Below are positions 23,411 to 29,817 of a stretch of DNA of 29,817 nucleotides, in pieces (position 1 is the first letter of the stretch; each line of letters opens with the position of its first letter). The notes under the pieces were generated by a model. That model saw only the letters and a list, made by a program, of their open reading frames with translations. It did not search any database and was not told where the DNA came from. This DNA comes from CAZDUS01 sp044344495 (GTDB lineage: Bacteria > Verrucomicrobiota > Kiritimatiellia > CAIKKV01 > CAITUY01): contig JBIJCW010000007.1 of assembly GCA_044344495.1 (NCBI GenBank), forward strand, positions 1 through 29,817, read 5' to 3'. The translations under genes and the position numbers were made by a program.

Positions 23411-23839
23411 ATGAAACAAAAAATATACCAGATTTCTCTATGGCTCCTTTCTGCTCTGGTCCTTGCCGGTTGCGGAGAGAAAGGTGCCTCTTCCCGGGTA
23501 AACCCCTCCACCCCTTCAAAAGTGGTGACACTGCATACGACCGACTTTGATTCACAGATTGCGAAAGGGGTGGTTCTGGTGGATTTCTGGGCTCCCTGGT
23601 GCGGCCCCTGCCGGACACAGGGCCCCATTGTTGAGGACGTGGCTGACCAGCTTCAGGGAAAGGCTATCGTAGCCAAGGTGAATGTGGATGAGGAGCAAGC
23701 CGTGGCGGAGAAATTCAAAATCCAAGGTATTCCCACATTGATCGTATTTAAGGACGGAAAGCCTGCCAAACAGTTTGTCGGGGTAAACGATGCAGCCACC
23801 CTGATCTCTGCGATCACGGCGGCGTTAGAGGCTCCGTGA
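23411..23839 (+). CDS. Thioredoxin lipoprotein
   Basis: The 142-residue protein starts with a lipoprotein signal peptide: MKQKIYQ, a hydrophobic stretch, and the lipobox LAGC with lipidated Cys21. After a Ser/Pro-rich linker (22-38) comes a complete thioredoxin domain with WCGPC at 63-67 and cis-proline Pro108 in GIPTL. It should therefore face the periplasm, anchored in a membrane, and reduce disulfides there or accept electrons from an inner-membrane reductase such as a DsbD/CcdA protein, not found in the window. It follows the DUF6132-type gene by one base and overlaps the methyltransferase gene by GTGA, so all are co-translated. Confidence 0.93.
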   Translation: MKQKIYQISLWLLSALVLAGCGEKGASSRVNPSTPSKVVTLHTTDFDSQIAKGVVLVDFWAPWCGPCRTQGPIVEDVADQLQGKAIVAKVNVDEEQAVAEKFKIQGIPTLIVFKDGKPAKQFVGVNDAATLISAITAALEAP

Positions 23840-24483
23840 CGACAGAAGGGATAGCTGAGGTCAAGGCACGGTTTAATCGCGTTGCGGCGGAATGGGACTC
23901 CAATCCGGCACGTGTTGATCTGGCCAAGGGAGTTGCGGAGGAGATTCGTAAAGCCGTGCCCATTACTCAGGATATGGCGATTCTGGATTTTGGTGCGGGG
24001 ACCGGGTTGTTGACGCTGGGACTCTTGCCCTATGTAGCCCACGTCACGGCGGTGGATGCCTCGGACGAGATGCTGCGGGTTCTCGCGGGCAAGCTGAAAG
24101 CTCTGGGAATCGATAATGTCAAAACCCGGCACTGCGATATTGGCAAGGATCCGCTCCCAGAGGCGGCCTATTCCCTGGTCGTCAGCTCGATGGTGCTTCA
24201 TCACATTATGAATGTGCCTCAAACCCTCAAATTATTGCGGCGGTGTCTGCGCCCCGGCGGACGGATCGCCCTAGCGGATCTGGACTCCGAGGACGGCAGT
24301 TTCCACCCGGACCCAGCAGGAGTTTTCCATAAAGGCTTTGATCGTGGGCAGATTTGCAGTTGGCTGAAGGATGCTGGATTTGTGGATGTTTCGATCCAAG
24401 ATACCTACCAAATGAGGCGGCAGTCTGACGGAGGACAATCCCGTGATTACCCGCTGTTCCTAGCGACCGGCCGAGCCGGCTAG
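23836..24483 (+). CDS. SAM-dependent methyltransferase (class I)
   Basis: The 215-residue enzyme has the class I fold: motif I ILDFGAGTGLLTLGL (about residues 49-63), an acidic residue at the end of beta 2 (VTAVDASDEML), CDIGKDPLPEAAYSLVVSSM with the motif IV region, and LRPGGRIALADLD. It belongs to the Methyltransf_11/25 group; the substrate cannot be told. It lacks the conserved cysteine set of arsenite methyltransferase ArsM. Translation starts at GTG 23836 overlapping the preceding stop (GTGA). It is the last gene of the plus-strand operon, and its stop lies two bases from the stop of the convergent YeiH-type gene, leaving no room for a terminator between them. Confidence 0.9.
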   Translation: MTTEGIAEVKARFNRVAAEWDSNPARVDLAKGVAEEIRKAVPITQDMAILDFGAGTGLLTLGLLPYVAHVTAVDASDEMLRVLAGKLKALGIDNVKTRHCDIGKDPLPEAAYSLVVSSMVLHHIMNVPQTLKLLRRCLRPGGRIALADLDSEDGSFHPDPAGVFHKGFDRGQICSWLKDAGFVDVSIQDTYQMRRQSDGGQSRDYPLFLATGRAG

Positions 24484-24485
24484 CG

Positions 24486-25418
24486 TCACTGAACCCAGCC
24501 AAACATGATGGCTGTACCGCTTACAATCGATACAATCAGCCAGAGCAATCCACCTTGTGCCAGTGGTTTAATGCCTGTTCTGTCCAGCACCTCTCTTGTC
24601 AGGCCACTCCCGATTAGGAACAGGGTCACTACCAGACTCTGTTTTGCTACGCTATACAACGGGTGCCAGACTTCATCAAACTGGGGTAACATTGTTTTGA
24701 GCCCAGCTGCGGCAATGAAACCAATGATGAAAAAAGGGAATGTCACTTTCCCTTCCGATTTCGTGAACCAAGCTGCAATTAAAGCGGAAGGCATGATCCA
24801 TAATGCCCGAGTTAATTTGACTGTTGTACCGATAGCCAGTGCCACCCCACCGTAGGTTGCAGCTGCCCCCACCACGCTGCTGGTGTCGTGGATCGCCAAG
24901 GCAGACCAGAGACCGAACTGTTGCTGGCCCATTCCCAGAAGGTGCCCCACAGGCGGAAAGAGAATCAATGCGATGGAATTGAGAGTGAACACTGTTGCCA
25001 GAGCAACGCCGGTTTCCTCTGACTCCGCTTTGATAACCGGTGCCATGGCTGCAATGGCGCTCCCACCACAGATGGCAGTTCCGAAAGAAATCAAAGTGGA
25101 GGTGCGCCGCGGTGTATTGAAGATCCTTCCCAATAAATATCCCGCGGCCATGGTAAAGCTGATACTGATGGCGGTGTAAAGAAAGGCATCCTTGCCGGTT
25201 TTCAGGAGATCAGGCATGCGCATGCCGAACCCCAATCCGACTACCGAGGCCTGAAGTAGCCATTTACTCCAGGTGGCCGAGGTTTTGCCCCATGGATTTC
25301 CAAATATTATGCCATAGGCAATCCCCGCCACCAGTGCCATGGGAGCGCTTACCTGAGGACAGCAGCAGCTGATGAGCATTATCCAGAACGCCGCTTGCAG
25401 GCCATTCTCTCGAGTCAC
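24486..25418 (-). CDS. YeiH/UPF0324 family membrane transporter
   Basis: The 310-residue protein is a multi-helix inner-membrane protein of the YeiH (UPF0324, Cons_hypoth698) family, often annotated as putative sulfate exporter. Family blocks include ASVVGLGFGMRMPDLL, TLISFGTAICGGSAIAA (about 108-124), ETGVALATVFTLNSIALILFP as successive pieces, and LWSALAIHDTSSVVGAA. The start is GTG 25418 with a strong AGGAG 6 bases upstream; that ribosome binding site overlaps the TAG stop of the preceding gene. True substrates of this family are poorly defined. Its position as last gene of a metal-handling operon may hint at an anion or thiol compound linked to metal homeostasis, but that is inference. 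Confidence 0.9.
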   Translation of the reverse strand: MTRENGLQAAFWIMLISCCCPQVSAPMALVAGIAYGIIFGNPWGKTSATWSKWLLQASVVGLGFGMRMPDLLKTGKDAFLYTAISISFTMAAGYLLGRIFNTPRRTSTLISFGTAICGGSAIAAMAPVIKAESEETGVALATVFTLNSIALILFPPVGHLLGMGQQQFGLWSALAIHDTSSVVGAAATYGGVALAIGTTVKLTRALWIMPSALIAAWFTKSEGKVTFPFFIIGFIAAAGLKTMLPQFDEVWHPLYSVAKQSLVVTLFLIGSGLTREVLDRTGIKPLAQGGLLWLIVSIVSGTAIMFGWVQ

Positions 25419-25427
25419 AAGAAACTC

Positions 25428-25796
25428 CTAATGACTACACTGATGCCCTTCCGCATGGTGATGGCAACCATCCCCTGAATCCTTGATTGTTCCAGCCAGA
25501 TACGCTTCAACAACTTTCTGAATATCACCAGAGCAACCCCTGTAAACTGTAATCCCCTTGCTGTTTAGTACATTCAATGCTCCGGCACCCATATTTCCGG
25601 CAAGCATCACCGTCACACCCTGTTGCTTAAATACCGAAGCAATGTTGCTTTTGCAGCCGCACCCATTGGGTGATGGAAGTGTCTCTCTGGTCTCAATTTT
25701 GCCATCATCACCGGCCGTAAATATCGTGTACATCTCACAGTGACCAAAATGGTCATCCATAACACTATCCCTGGTCGGGATTGCTATCTTTTTCAT
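25428..25796 (-). CDS. NifX/NifB-type (PF02579-like) protein with His/Cys tail
   Basis: The 122-residue protein has the fold of the dinitrogenase iron-molybdenum cofactor biosynthesis family: KKIAIPTRDSVMDDHFGHCE at the start, VTVMLAGNMGAGALNVLNSK and ITVYRGCSGDIQKVVEAYL at the end of the domain. Members bind metal clusters or act as small metallochaperones, and many occur in organisms without nitrogenase. Here a CGC at 46-48 and a C-terminal tail CHHHAEGHQCSH (111-122) add further metal ligands. It lies 25 bases after znuB and 9 bases before the YeiH-type gene, so it belongs to the metal transport operon. No nif genes are present, so a role in nitrogen fixation is not supported. Confidence 0.88.
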   Translation of the reverse strand: MKKIAIPTRDSVMDDHFGHCEMYTIFTAGDDGKIETRETLPSPNGCGCKSNIASVFKQQGVTVMLAGNMGAGALNVLNSKGITVYRGCSGDIQKVVEAYLAGTIKDSGDGCHHHAEGHQCSH

Positions 25797-25821
25797 GATC
25801 TGCTCTTTCTGGTTATCCCAG

Positions 25822-26649
25822 TTACTTCGAATTATGGAATATTCCGACCGAGGAAGTCAGCAATAAAGCCAGCCCCAATGCACAAACAATAGCCGCTCCA
25901 GTAGGAAGATCGAGGCGATAGGAGGCATATAGGCCCGCCACACTCGCTAATGTCGCCACGATCCATCCCAGCGCGAGGCGTGTGCGCATCGTTGTTGCGA
26001 AAATGTTGGCACAAACCGCCGGGATGATGAGATACGAGAAGACCAGTAACACCCCGCCCATCCTGACGAAGCTCGTGACAGCGATTCCAAAAAGAATATA
26101 AAACAGGAAATCCCAGAGCCAGAGACGAAGGCCTTCTGATTTTCCTTGTTCAGGAGCAAACGAAAGAAGCCAAAACTTGCGGCGGAATATCAAGTGAACA
26201 ATCCCAATGGCTGTAAACATAGCGAATGTACGCAGAACTTCACCTGGTTGAACCAGCAGGATTTCACCGACCAGCGTCCGACGTAATTCCTCGTTGCCTT
26301 CAGGGCTTCGGCTTAAGAGCAGGAAACTCGCGGCCGCCGCCACCACATACACGATGCCGATCAGCGCCTCCTGAGGTACCCGACCCGCCTTCCGTCCGGG
26401 GCGGGTCAGTGTCAGGATGCCGGCTCCCGCCAGCGTGAACCCGCCTGACCAAACCGTGGTCTGCCAATCGTGGGCGTCGTGCCCCAATAGAATGGCCATG
26501 CAGATTCCCAGCGCTGCAACTTGAGCAAGCGCGAGATCAACAAATATGATCTCGCGCCGTACAATATGGAGTCCCAGATACACGAGAAGGCCGGGGAGCA
26601 GAAGGCAGGCCACAAACGGCCACTTCATAATCTCGAAAGCCTCGTTCAT
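25822..26649 (-). CDS. znuB: Metal ABC transporter permease (ZnuB/TroC type)
   Basis: The 275-residue protein is an ABC-3 family permease with eight or nine membrane helices. It begins with MKWPFVACLLLPGLLVYLGL, has REIIFVDLALAQVAALGICM, a cytoplasmic GEILLV loop, and FVRMGGVLLVFSYLIIPAVCAN near the C-terminus, all typical of zinc/manganese permeases. Its ATG overlaps the znuA stop by four bases (ATGA). It should form the channel for metal delivered by the ZnuA-type protein. The usual third component, the ATPase ZnuC, is not encoded next to it or anywhere in the window. Confidence 0.92.
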   Translation of the reverse strand: MNEAFEIMKWPFVACLLLPGLLVYLGLHIVRREIIFVDLALAQVAALGICMAILLGHDAHDWQTTVWSGGFTLAGAGILTLTRPGRKAGRVPQEALIGIVYVVAAAASFLLLSRSPEGNEELRRTLVGEILLVQPGEVLRTFAMFTAIGIVHLIFRRKFWLLSFAPEQGKSEGLRLWLWDFLFYILFGIAVTSFVRMGGVLLVFSYLIIPAVCANIFATTMRTRLALGWIVATLASVAGLYASYRLDLPTGAAIVCALGLALLLTSSVGIFHNSK

Positions 26650-27575
26650 GGTTTCCGTTCCCCTGCCAGGGCGGCTGACAAGGTTCCCACAAGATGATCC
26701 ATGAATTCAATGTACCCGGCTTCCGTCCCTTTGATACCGCCGGGATACTGGGTAAAGTCCAAAACCACGGCCCCCGTTTTCGACGCCACAGTCTCCGCAG
26801 TCTTCCGGTTCTGGTATGGTTCGATCAGGATCACGCGGATTTTCTCACGCTTCATGGTGCCGACAATATCAGCCAAATGGGAGGGAGATGGAGGAATGCC
26901 CGGTCGCGGCTCCAGAAAGAGGTCTATCGTAAGGTTGAACCGGCGCGCAAAATAGGGCCACGAGTTGTGGAAGGCTACAAGACGCGTCCCTTTGAACGGC
27001 TCCAATTGCTTCTGCCACGTCACTAGTTTCTCATCAAGGCGCTTGGTGAACGCAACCAGACCCGCCCGGTATTGATCAGCGTGTACGGGATCTGCTACGG
27101 CCAAGGCGTTGCCAATCCGTTCCGCCACCTGTCGTGCATTCACAGGATCGGTCATGTAATGGGGGTTGCCCATGGCATGGATGTCGCCTTGGGCACGATC
27201 CCGGATGGAGGGGACCTCAAGGAGCGAAAGTCCCTCCGAACAGGCAACGTGCGCAGGGCGACCCAGGACCAACCGTGGATTGCGTGATCCGTCAATCAAC
27301 GGTGGTAGCCAACCAACCTCAAGTTCCGCCCCTCCCTCGATCAGCAGGTCGGTTCGCGAGAGTTTGGCGATGTAACTCGGTTTTGGGGTGACGAAGTGGG
27401 CGTCTTCCCCTGGTTGGGCAAGGACTGTGACAGCGACGGCCTCGCCTCCGATCTCGCGGGCTATGGCCCCAAAATCAGAAGTGGCGGCGACCACATTCAG
27501 CCGTTTTTCAGCGGCGAGAAGTGGCTGGCAGAGAGACAGGGCAATAGTGAGTATGTAGATTATTTGCTTATTCAT
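26646..27575 (-). CDS. znuA: Metal ABC transporter substrate-binding protein (ZnuA type)
   Basis: The 309-residue protein has a signal peptide (cleavage near LLAA, residue 22) and the cluster A-I binding-protein fold. The likely metal ligands are His60 in GEDAHFVTPKPS, His139 in GNPHYMTDP, His203 in VAFHNSWPYFARRF and Asp273 in VVLDF. Three histidines plus one acid favour zinc over manganese, where a Glu replaces the third His. The flexible His-rich loop of many zinc-binding ZnuA proteins is absent; the His-rich segment is instead in the outer-membrane protein encoded just upstream. The ribosome binding site AAAGGA precedes the ATG by about 10 bases, and the gene overlaps znuB. The protein is periplasmic. 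Confidence 0.93.
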   Translation of the reverse strand: MNKQIIYILTIALSLCQPLLAAEKRLNVVAATSDFGAIAREIGGEAVAVTVLAQPGEDAHFVTPKPSYIAKLSRTDLLIEGGAELEVGWLPPLIDGSRNPRLVLGRPAHVACSEGLSLLEVPSIRDRAQGDIHAMGNPHYMTDPVNARQVAERIGNALAVADPVHADQYRAGLVAFTKRLDEKLVTWQKQLEPFKGTRLVAFHNSWPYFARRFNLTIDLFLEPRPGIPPSPSHLADIVGTMKREKIRVILIEPYQNRKTAETVASKTGAVVLDFTQYPGGIKGTEAGYIEFMDHLVGTLSAALAGERKP

Positions 27576-27593
27576 AATGATGATTCCTTTCGG

Positions 27594-28856
27594 TTAAAAC
27601 TTGTGTGCGGCATGGGCTCCAAGGGACAGCATCCACTGGAGGCAGACTTCAGCAACATCCTGTTTGCCGTCGGAAGTTTCATACGTGCCTTCGTTGATTT
27701 GCAGGCGTATACGCGAGAATTCCGTCGGCGAGAAATCCACCATCACGCCGGTCCGGTAACTGCTCCCGAAGCTTTCGGATGTCCCGTCGGGCAAGCCTGA
27801 CTCATTTGTGAGGCCGACCTGTTCCCAGCGGAGCCCGCCGCGCCAGCGCGGGAGAAATCCGTAAAGGGCCTGGACATAATACCCGTCCTGATTGTCCGTC
27901 CTGCGGTTCCCAACTAACGCCGGAGCCAAATCATGGGCGACAACATCGAGCGCCTTTTGGCGGTTGAAATATTCGCCCTGAAAAATGAAATCACCCTGGC
28001 CATAGGCGTAAGGTGCATTGTATTTGTAAACAAAATCGCCGCCCCAGAATGAATTCTCGCCATCCAACCAGTGGTCCTCTTCGCCATCCCCATTGCCGTC
28101 ATGGGCTTCCTGATGCGTTCCGGAAGCGCCGAATCCGCCGAACTGCAGGGCATGATTTCCAGGCAGATTGGGACTGCATTTCATCCATGCAACACCCAGT
28201 CGGGGCCCGTCGTGGGTTGGCAAGGGCGTCTCGCCGTTGTAAGCGAACATTGTTTCATTGTCGCCTTGGAAGGCCTCGACGCCGGCGAGGAGGAAGAACG
28301 GAGTGGCGGCCAGCCATGTGGCCTGAACCCCCTTGTCGTTCAGTCCGTGATCGCCGAGGCAGAGTTTGTAAATCAGGGGCTGGTCGGTGAAGTCCCACTG
28401 GTGCGAATGTTGGGCGTTGAGGTAGCCGAAGTCGCTGAAAAACTTGCCTCCCCGCAACTTAAATCCATAAGGCAGGCCTGTCGTTTCCATCTCGGCGGTC
28501 TCGAGTTCCGCACCCTCTTCACCAACTGCGGCAATGGCCGATCCTTTGAAATACGGGTCTGCGTTGGCGGATAGTTGCAGTTCCAGGTGACGCAGATTGA
28601 ATCCTTCTTCAACGCCGTGATGATGATGTTCTTCATCACCATGGGTATGTCCGAACCCGGACATTTCCTCCAGGAGGTGGCTGACCCCCTCATCAGAGTC
28701 GTCAGCGTGATAGAACATGTCCACGACGACGGAGAGATCGGGATTAAAGGCAGCAAGTCCACCGGTTTGAGGGGTGCTTTGGGCAAAAGCCGTGGGCGTC
28801 CCTGCGATAACGAAGACCGCGAAAAGAAAAAGAACGGGAAAGAAACGAAAAATCAT
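27594..28856 (-). CDS. Outer-membrane beta-barrel protein with His-rich segment
   Basis: The 420-residue protein has a signal peptide ending at AFA (about residue 25) and then a series of alternating, aromatic-rich strands ending in Phe, as in outer-membrane barrels. Recognisable blocks are FNLRHLELQLSANADPYFKG near the start, FKLRGGKFFSDFGYLNAQHS and RGGLRWEQVGL. Residues 70-80 (HTHGDEEHHHH) form a His/Asp/Glu cluster suited to binding zinc or another divalent metal. It lies 18 bases upstream of znuA with a strong AGGAGG before its ATG. No TonB box or plug domain is seen, so it is more likely a porin-like protein than a TonB-dependent receptor. Proteins of this kind occur next to zinc-type ABC systems; metal passage or capture at the outer membrane is inferred. 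Confidence 0.85.
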   Translation of the reverse strand: MIFRFFPVLFLFAVFVIAGTPTAFAQSTPQTGGLAAFNPDLSVVVDMFYHADDSDEGVSHLLEEMSGFGHTHGDEEHHHHGVEEGFNLRHLELQLSANADPYFKGSAIAAVGEEGAELETAEMETTGLPYGFKLRGGKFFSDFGYLNAQHSHQWDFTDQPLIYKLCLGDHGLNDKGVQATWLAATPFFLLAGVEAFQGDNETMFAYNGETPLPTHDGPRLGVAWMKCSPNLPGNHALQFGGFGASGTHQEAHDGNGDGEEDHWLDGENSFWGGDFVYKYNAPYAYGQGDFIFQGEYFNRQKALDVVAHDLAPALVGNRRTDNQDGYYVQALYGFLPRWRGGLRWEQVGLTNESGLPDGTSESFGSSYRTGVMVDFSPTEFSRIRLQINEGTYETSDGKQDVAEVCLQWMLSLGAHAAHKF

Positions 28857-28929
28857 GAGAATCCTCCTGATAAAAAGTTAAGAAATGCGGGCAAAACCCG
28901 ACGTTCGACAGACTGCAACGGTTCGCAAG

Positions 28930-29226
28930 TTAGCAGCCAGCAGGAGGAGCGCGCGCCTGGGAAAAACTACAAGGCGTGGCGGATAGAAAGGTTGAATCAG
29001 CCGGCAGAACTATGCCAAAGACCATGCAAACGGAGTTTAGCGTGATGGGCGATTGCGAGGTGATGCAGGGGGTATTGAGGATCTGGCAAATAGGGCATTG
29101 GTGGGAATCGCCCTTGGAATCGCAGTGTGCTTTGCAATTCGCCTCATGGACAGCGGGGATGACGATTCCACCGATAAACAGCAGAAGCAAAGACAGGCCT
29201 ATGGTTTTTGTCAGTTCCCTGAACAT
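28930..29226 (-). CDS. Small Cys-rich exported protein (DUF2946-like)
   Basis: The 98-residue product starts with one hydrophobic helix (LSLLLLFIGGIVIPA, residues 11-25) that is a signal peptide or membrane anchor. It is followed by VHEANCKAHCDSKGDSHQCP and the motif CPICQIL (44-50), with Cys31, 35, 44, 47 and 54 and nearby His residues, which could bind a metal. The end, SFSQARAPPAGC, recalls the ARAPPA terminus of small DUF2946-like proteins found beside copper/zinc transport genes. The family assignment is tentative. It lies between the ferritin-like gene (47-base gap) and the barrel gene (73-base gap) on the same strand; AGGA sits very close to its ATG. Confidence 0.65.
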   Translation of the reverse strand: MFRELTKTIGLSLLLLFIGGIVIPAVHEANCKAHCDSKGDSHQCPICQILNTPCITSQSPITLNSVCMVFGIVLPADSTFLSATPCSFSQARAPPAGC

Positions 29227-29273
29227 AATCCTAAGTTTCTAGAATGTGTTGAGAGCAAAAGCAAATACGACAA

Positions 29274-29774
29274 TTATTTCACGCCTCGTTTGACCATCAG
29301 AACCATGTCTTCATTGAGGCTTTGCAGGTCTTCCTCGTGCATGACCTCGTCCTGGAGGATTTGCAGGGCCATGTTGTAGGTCACCGGGTCTCTATCCCTG
29401 GTGAACTTTAGCAAATCATTGTAGTGCTTGATGGCACACTGTTCGCCGCGGATATTCTGGCCAAGGATAACTTGCACGTAGGGATCCTTCGGCGCGTCGT
29501 AGTCGCAATTTGTCAGCTTCATCCAGGCATCGGGGCTGAGCGAGGGGGTGCCGCCCAGTTGGATGATCCGGTCGGCGTCCATGCCCGCATGGCGGAGTTC
29601 ATCCGCCGCATGCTGGGTCAGTTCGGCCATGACTGCATCCTTCATGGGACCTTTCACCACTTTGGCGCCCAACCAGTATTGGTAGTAGGCGAGCCATTCA
29701 TCACAATACAGCTTGTTAAGCATCAAGATGATTTTGTCAGCGTCCTTGACAATATGTCGTCCTGTGGTGCCCAT
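29274..29774 (-). CDS. Ferritin-like / bacterioferritin-type protein
   Basis: The 166-residue protein is a four-helix ferritin-like domain with a likely di-iron site: Glu26 (CDEWLAYYQYW), Glu59 and His62 (AADELRHA), Glu111 (IRGEQCAIKHYNDLL), and Glu143 with His146 (QDEVMHEEDL). The paired E-x2-H motifs are those of bacterioferritin and Dps-like relatives; the heme-ligand methionine of true bacterioferritin could not be confirmed. It likely oxidises and stores iron or detoxifies peroxide in the cytoplasm. The ATG at 29774 has an excellent AGGAGG 6 bases upstream. It begins only 43 bases from the right edge, so its promoter is mostly outside the window, and it may lead the metal operon. Confidence 0.9.
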   Translation of the reverse strand: MGTTGRHIVKDADKIILMLNKLYCDEWLAYYQYWLGAKVVKGPMKDAVMAELTQHAADELRHAGMDADRIIQLGGTPSLSPDAWMKLTNCDYDAPKDPYVQVILGQNIRGEQCAIKHYNDLLKFTRDRDPVTYNMALQILQDEVMHEEDLQSLNEDMVLMVKRGVK

Positions 29775-29817
29775 GATGACCTCCTGTTTGTCAGTACATA
29801 CCTGGATTTTGCACCGA

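Noticed and set aside
23836..24483. Arsenite methyltransferase (arsM) as part of an arsenic operon
   Set aside because: The conserved cysteine set of ArsM is missing and no arsC, arsB or arsR gene is present.
25428..25796. Nitrogen-fixation gene (nifX)
   Set aside because: Only the domain is shared; no other nif gene is near and the context is metal transport.
28879..28905. CGGG/CCCG hairpin before the barrel protein gene as a terminator
   Set aside because: A four-pair stem with scattered T residues is too weak to call.

Overview
The window looks like a chromosomal segment of a GC-rich, probably anaerobic Gram-negative bacterium. The evidence for an outer membrane is a lipobox thioredoxin, a beta-barrel protein and periplasmic binding proteins; the evidence for anaerobic metabolism is an electron-transfer flavoprotein whose alpha subunit carries a 2[4Fe-4S] ferredoxin domain. 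GYF_2-type domains and the general gene style suggest the PVC group (Kiritimatiellota/Verrucomicrobiota), but this is a guess because no rRNA or phylogenetic marker comparison could be run. No tRNA, rRNA, CRISPR array, transposase or integrase was recognised.

Region 1 (1-3800, minus strand): a lone YejB-type peptide ABC permease, etfB, a ferredoxin-fused etfA, and the start of an exported protein of unknown function that runs off the left edge. Region 2 (3926-11126, plus strand): a small Pro/Lys-rich ORF, a GNAT enzyme of the N-acetylglutamate synthase type, dnaE overlapping it by GTGA, then a pair of coiled-coil proteins, one with two GYF_2-like domains and one with a single membrane anchor, overlapping by ATGA. 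Region 3 (11200-19364, minus strand): the transcription/translation operon nusA-infB-rbfA-truB-ribF-rpsO-pnp. It has a near-consensus promoter (TTGACC-17-TATAGT), a leader hairpin, two mutually exclusive hairpins between rpsO and pnp, and an intrinsic terminator after pnp. The usual first gene, rimP, is not there. Region 4 (19383-22450, minus strand): a DUF1015 protein with its own promoter, a stand-alone receiver-domain protein, an RluA-family pseudouridine synthase, and a remnant of comEC.

Region 5 (about 22450-29817) is visibly less GC-rich and starts where the comEC remnant breaks off. It has two convergent gene sets. The plus-strand set is a PII-like gene interrupted by an in-frame TAG, a cytoplasmic thioredoxin, a DUF6132-type membrane peptide, a thioredoxin lipoprotein and a SAM methyltransferase. 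The minus-strand set is a ferritin-like protein, a small Cys-rich exported protein, a His-rich outer-membrane barrel protein, ZnuA, ZnuB, a NifX-type protein with a His/Cys tail, and a YeiH-family transporter.

The minus set reads as an outer-membrane-to-cytoplasm route for a transition metal, probably zinc, without its own ATPase gene. The plus set supplies thiol-redox functions on both sides of the inner membrane. The composition change, the gene remnant at the border and the broken PII-like gene suggest an accessory block acquired by transfer. It is the most interesting part of the window.
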